From SZAS-79 sp965279075 (lineage in GTDB: Bacteria; Pseudomonadota; Gammaproteobacteria; Burkholderiales; SG8-39), in the NCBI GenBank assembly GCA_965279075.1, contig CBDIHI010000011.1, positions 62,001-126,000 of the forward strand: a DNA stretch of 64,000 nucleotides. The letters are read 5' to 3'. This document shows, in pieces, positions 61,194-64,000 of this stretch. The stretch's first letter is position 1; each line of letters starts with the position of its first letter. A model generated the notes under the pieces. The model made no database searches and was not told the DNA's origin. It saw nothing but the letters and a program-made list of their open reading frames with translations. The position numbers and the translations under genes are program-made.

Positions 61194-63809
61194 ATGAAAT
61201 CCGGCTTCTGGAAGACCGATTGGTTTTTCGGCCTTGTGGTCGCGCTGGCCTTGCTGCTGGTGAGCAACAGCGACCTGCTCCAGAGCCTGGAGCGCAAGGC
61301 CTACGACATGGGGGTAATGTCCTCCTCAAGGACCCCGCTCGACCGGATCGCCGTCATCGCGATAGACGACGTTTCCATCGCCAACCTCGGGCGCTGGCCC
61401 TGGTCCCGGGACATCCATGCCAAGATGACCGACATACTGGCCGGCGCCAAGGCGAAGGTCATAGGCAATACCGTGCTGTTCTCCGAGCCGCAGATCGACC
61501 CCGGCTACCAGTACATCGTGAAGTTGCTGGAGATGGCGGACAAGGGTGGCGCCCCGGCCGGAGATGCGAATGCGGCGCAAGGCACCGTATCCGCATCTCC
61601 GGCCCAGGCCCCAGCCCCGGCGGGGGAACTCGGGCCGTTCGTGTCGCTACTGCGCGAGGCGGAGGGCGCCCTGAATGCGGATCGGCGCCTCGCGGGAAGC
61701 TTCGAGCGCGCGAAGAACGTGCTCCTCCCCATGCTGTTCACGCTCGGCGATCCGCGCGGCAGGCCCGACAAGCCGTTGCCGGCCTACGTCACACGCAACG
61801 CAGTGGGAGGGGGGCAGGATGGCACCGCACTGCCGACTTCCGCCGTCCAGGCGCCGATAGAAGGGCTTGGCACGCTGGCGGCCGGCCTTGGGCACCTCAA
61901 CGCCAATCCCGACGTCGATGGAGGCATCCGGACCGAGCCGCTTGTCCTGCAGCACTTCGACAAGTTGTTTCCCTCCCTTTCGATGATGATCGCCGCGCGC
62001 AGCCTGAACCTCGGACCCGCCGACATCAAGGTGCGACCCGGCGAGGGCGTATCGCTCGGCAAGCTTCGGATCGGGACCGACGCCGCGCTCCAGATGAACA
62101 CCTTCTTCTACCGGGATCGCGACAAGCCGGCTTTTCAAGTCGATTCCTTCTACGACGTCTACACCGGGAAGATCAGCGCCGAGAAGAAGTACGCCGACAA
62201 GATCGTGCTCATCGGTGCCACTGCCGCCGGGATCGGCACGTCGTCGGTGACCCCGGTGTCTCCTGCGATGCCTCCGGTTCTGACGCTGGCCAACTCGGTG
62301 TCCTCGATCCTGCAGGAGCACTTCTTCGTCGTGCCGGGGTGGGGGTGGATCGTCGAGAAGGTGGCTTTCGTGCTGGTTGCGGCCTACCTCGTGGTGCTGC
62401 TGCCCAGGCTGAATGCAGGCCTCGGCGCAGCCATTACCGCGGGCGTGCTGGCGGCGCTGCTGGCGGCCCACTTCGTCCTCATGACGATGCAGGGCATCTG
62501 GATCCAGCTGATGGTTCCCTGCGTGCTGCTGGTGGTGGGGCACGTTGCGCTGATCACGAAGCGCTTCATGATGACCGAGCGAGCCAAGGCCAAGTCCGAC
62601 GAAAGTTCGGCGGAGTCGAACCGGATGCTGGGCCTTGCCTACCAGGGCCAGGGGCAGCTGGACATGGCCTGGGACAAGTTCCGCCTGGTGCCGCTTTCTG
62701 AAGGACTGATGGATAACCTTTACAATCTGGCCTTGGATTTCGAACGGAAGCGCCAGTTCGCGAAGGCCGAGGGGGTGTTCCGCCACATGGTGGCGTTCAA
62801 CCCGAAGTTTCGTGACATAGAGAGTAAGCTGTCGCGGGCCAAGCAGCTGTCCGAGACGGTGATCCTGGGGGGCGGGGACAGCGGCAGGACCAATGCCAGC
62901 ATCCTCGGGGAGTCCTCGGGGACGGTGGAAAAGCCGATGCTGGGGCGCTATCAGGTTGAAAAGGAACTGGGCAAAGGTGCGATGGGGGTGGTATATCTCG
63001 GCAAGGATCCTAAAATTGGCCGCGTTGTGGCCATAAAGACTATGGCACTTGCGCAGGAATTCGAGGCCGACGAGCTCGCGGAAGTGAAGGAGCGGTTTTT
63101 CCGTGAGGCAGAGACGGCGGGTCGGCTCGCGCACCAGAACATCGTCACGATCTACGATGCAGGCGAGGAGCACGACCTGGCATTCATCGCCATGGAGCTC
63201 CTGAAGGGAGGCGACCTCAACCCCTTCACGAAGGCCGGTGCCCTGTTGCCGGCGGACAAGGTCGTTTCCATCGTCGCGCGCACTGCGGATGCGCTCGGGT
63301 ACGCCCACAGGCAGGGCGTCGTGCACCGCGATATCAAGCCCGCCAACATCATGTACCACCTCGATTCCGATACCGTGAAAGTGACGGACTTCGGGATCGC
63401 CCGCCTGACTGACAGCTCCAAGACCAAGACCGGGATGGTGCTCGGGACGCCGTCTTACATGTCGCCCGAGCAACTGGCCGGCAAGAAGATCGACGGGCGT
63501 TCTGACCTGTTTTCGCTGGCGGTAAGCCTGTACCAGATGCTCTGCGGCAGGCTGCCTTTCGAAGGCGAGTCTATGGGGCGGCTGATGTACCGGATCTCGA
63601 GCGAGCCGCCGACGGACATCCTCTCGATCAACCCCAACGTGCCGCACGCGATCGTCGTCTTTCTGGATCGCGCGTTGGACAAGGAGCCTGACAACCGTTT
63701 CCAGACCGGTGAGGAGTTCGCGGCTGCATTGCGCGAAGCCCACGGTTCCGGCGGCGCCCTCCAACCAGTCCTCGAGTCCGCTTCTAGCGGGGTCGATATC
63801 CAACTCTAA
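61194..63809 (+). CDS. CHASE2-sensor serine/threonine protein kinase
   Basis: An 871-residue membrane kinase. A first transmembrane helix (about 11-24) is followed by an extracytoplasmic CHASE2 domain to ~375 (AVIAIDDVSIANLGRWPWSR), then about three transmembrane helices (~380-460), a TPR-like stretch (~475-560) and a Hanks-type kinase from ~583. Kinase motifs: GKGAMGVVYLG, the AIK lysine, HRDIKPAN near 711-717, DFGIAR, and a GTPSYMSPEQ activation loop. It should sense a periplasmic signal and phosphorylate cytosolic proteins. The PP2C gene starts 8 bp after its stop, a typical kinase-phosphatase pair. Start ATG 61194 with GGGAG upstream. Confidence 0.9.
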   Translation: MKSGFWKTDWFFGLVVALALLLVSNSDLLQSLERKAYDMGVMSSSRTPLDRIAVIAIDDVSIANLGRWPWSRDIHAKMTDILAGAKAKVIGNTVLFSEPQIDPGYQYIVKLLEMADKGGAPAGDANAAQGTVSASPAQAPAPAGELGPFVSLLREAEGALNADRRLAGSFERAKNVLLPMLFTLGDPRGRPDKPLPAYVTRNAVGGGQDGTALPTSAVQAPIEGLGTLAAGLGHLNANPDVDGGIRTEPLVLQHFDKLFPSLSMMIAARSLNLGPADIKVRPGEGVSLGKLRIGTDAALQMNTFFYRDRDKPAFQVDSFYDVYTGKISAEKKYADKIVLIGATAAGIGTSSVTPVSPAMPPVLTLANSVSSILQEHFFVVPGWGWIVEKVAFVLVAAYLVVLLPRLNAGLGAAITAGVLAALLAAHFVLMTMQGIWIQLMVPCVLLVVGHVALITKRFMMTERAKAKSDESSAESNRMLGLAYQGQGQLDMAWDKFRLVPLSEGLMDNLYNLALDFERKRQFAKAEGVFRHMVAFNPKFRDIESKLSRAKQLSETVILGGGDSGRTNASILGESSGTVEKPMLGRYQVEKELGKGAMGVVYLGKDPKIGRVVAIKTMALAQEFEADELAEVKERFFREAETAGRLAHQNIVTIYDAGEEHDLAFIAMELLKGGDLNPFTKAGALLPADKVVSIVARTADALGYAHRQGVVHRDIKPANIMYHLDSDTVKVTDFGIARLTDSSKTKTGMVLGTPSYMSPEQLAGKKIDGRSDLFSLAVSLYQMLCGRLPFEGESMGRLMYRISSEPPTDILSINPNVPHAIVVFLDRALDKEPDNRFQTGEEFAAALREAHGSGGALQPVLESASSGVDIQL

Positions 63810-63817
63810 GCGCCTGA

Positions 63818-64000
63818 ATGGACCTGACTCAAGTTCTCGAGATCGCAAGCGCCACCGACCCCGGGATGGTGCGCTCTCACAACGAGGATTCGATCGCTTC
63901 GGATCCCGCCAATGGATTGGTCGTGCTCGCGGACGGCATGGGCGGCTACAACGCGGGCGAGGTCGCGAGCGGCATGGCGACAACCGTTATCACCACCGAG
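63818..64000 (+). CDS. PP2C-family protein phosphatase (start only, cut by window)
   Basis: The first 61 codons. The N-terminal PP2C motifs are present: ASATDPGMVRSHNEDS with the metal Asp/Glu, and VVLADGMGGYNAGEVAS with the second metal Asp. It begins 8 bp after the kinase stop and should dephosphorylate the kinase or its targets. The gene continues beyond the window. Confidence 0.9.
   Translation, partial: MDLTQVLEIASATDPGMVRSHNEDSIASDPANGLVVLADGMGGYNAGEVASGMATTVITTE

Overview
The window reads as a chromosomal segment of a high-GC betaproteobacterium, probably a Burkholderiales-type soil or sediment organism. The evidence is the style of the gene set: Bordetella-type TctC receptors, orphan ABC_sub_bind receptors, a DUF2889 protein, a fused MFS/spermidine synthase and an oxalate/formate C1 locus. 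No rRNA or intact tRNA gene is present, so the species cannot be named.

Bases 1-5792 are an accessory, visibly AT-richer region. It carries a 3'-end remnant of a tRNA-Ser (535-555). The last 15 bases of that remnant recur in direct orientation at 5778-5792, so a segment of about 5.2 kb is bracketed by tRNA-Ser attachment-like repeats. Inside are an XRE-HTH/nucleotidyltransferase pair with a near-consensus promoter and an operator-like palindrome, a 3' remnant of ssrA (tmRNA) on the minus strand, an unrecognised 400-residue protein, a repeat-rich decayed stretch and an MscS channel. No integrase gene is visible.

Bases 5861-17080 are part of an exopolysaccharide locus: an SDR epimerase, a glycosyltransferase, two methyltransferases, an FdtA/FdtB-like pair for a 3-amino-3-deoxy sugar, a helical-repeat-like protein, a FecR-domain protein, a Wzy/WaaL-type polymerase and a Wzc-like tyrosine autokinase. 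The initiating transferase, flippase and outer-membrane exporter are not in the window.

Bases 17377-28954 hold an orphan form-II CoxL-like molybdoprotein, a TonB protein and an FbpABC-type ferric iron importer with two Fur-box-like sites. They are followed by an NlpC/P60 lipoprotein, a mini-secretin, a DinG/YoaA-type Fe-S helicase and a DenD-like dehydrogenase. Bases 29043-45661 are mixed core metabolism and regulation: a TctC receptor, a degenerate GGDEF protein, two ABC_sub_bind receptors, an ScfR/DUF3612-like regulator, GlpK, SucCD, MFS/spermidine synthase, a double cNMP-domain protein and a glutamine amidotransferase. This part also contains a decayed PEP-CTERM-like tail and a 180-bp inverted-repeat element.

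Bases 45682-60829 form the most interesting block, an apparent oxalate/formate regulon. Formate dehydrogenase (fused FdsGB-type subunit plus FdsA), formate-THF ligase with a TerC protein, a complete tripartite tricarboxylate transporter, and oxalyl-CoA decarboxylase with formyl-CoA transferase and a stand-alone formyl-THF-hydrolase-like protein lie in four transcription units. Each unit is preceded by the same palindrome, TTGAC-N2-CA-GTCAA. Each palindrome is centred 34.5-35.5 bp upstream of the end of a -10-like hexamer, which is class II activator geometry. A cysteine-free Crp/Fnr regulator with an ExxSR recognition helix (the FNR-type TTGA reader) is encoded inside the block. The likely flow is oxalate uptake, CoA transfer, decarboxylation, and release of formate that is either oxidised to CO2 with NADH or loaded on tetrahydrofolate.

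The right end holds a CHASE2-TPR-Ser/Thr kinase and the start of a PP2C phosphatase, cut by the window edge.
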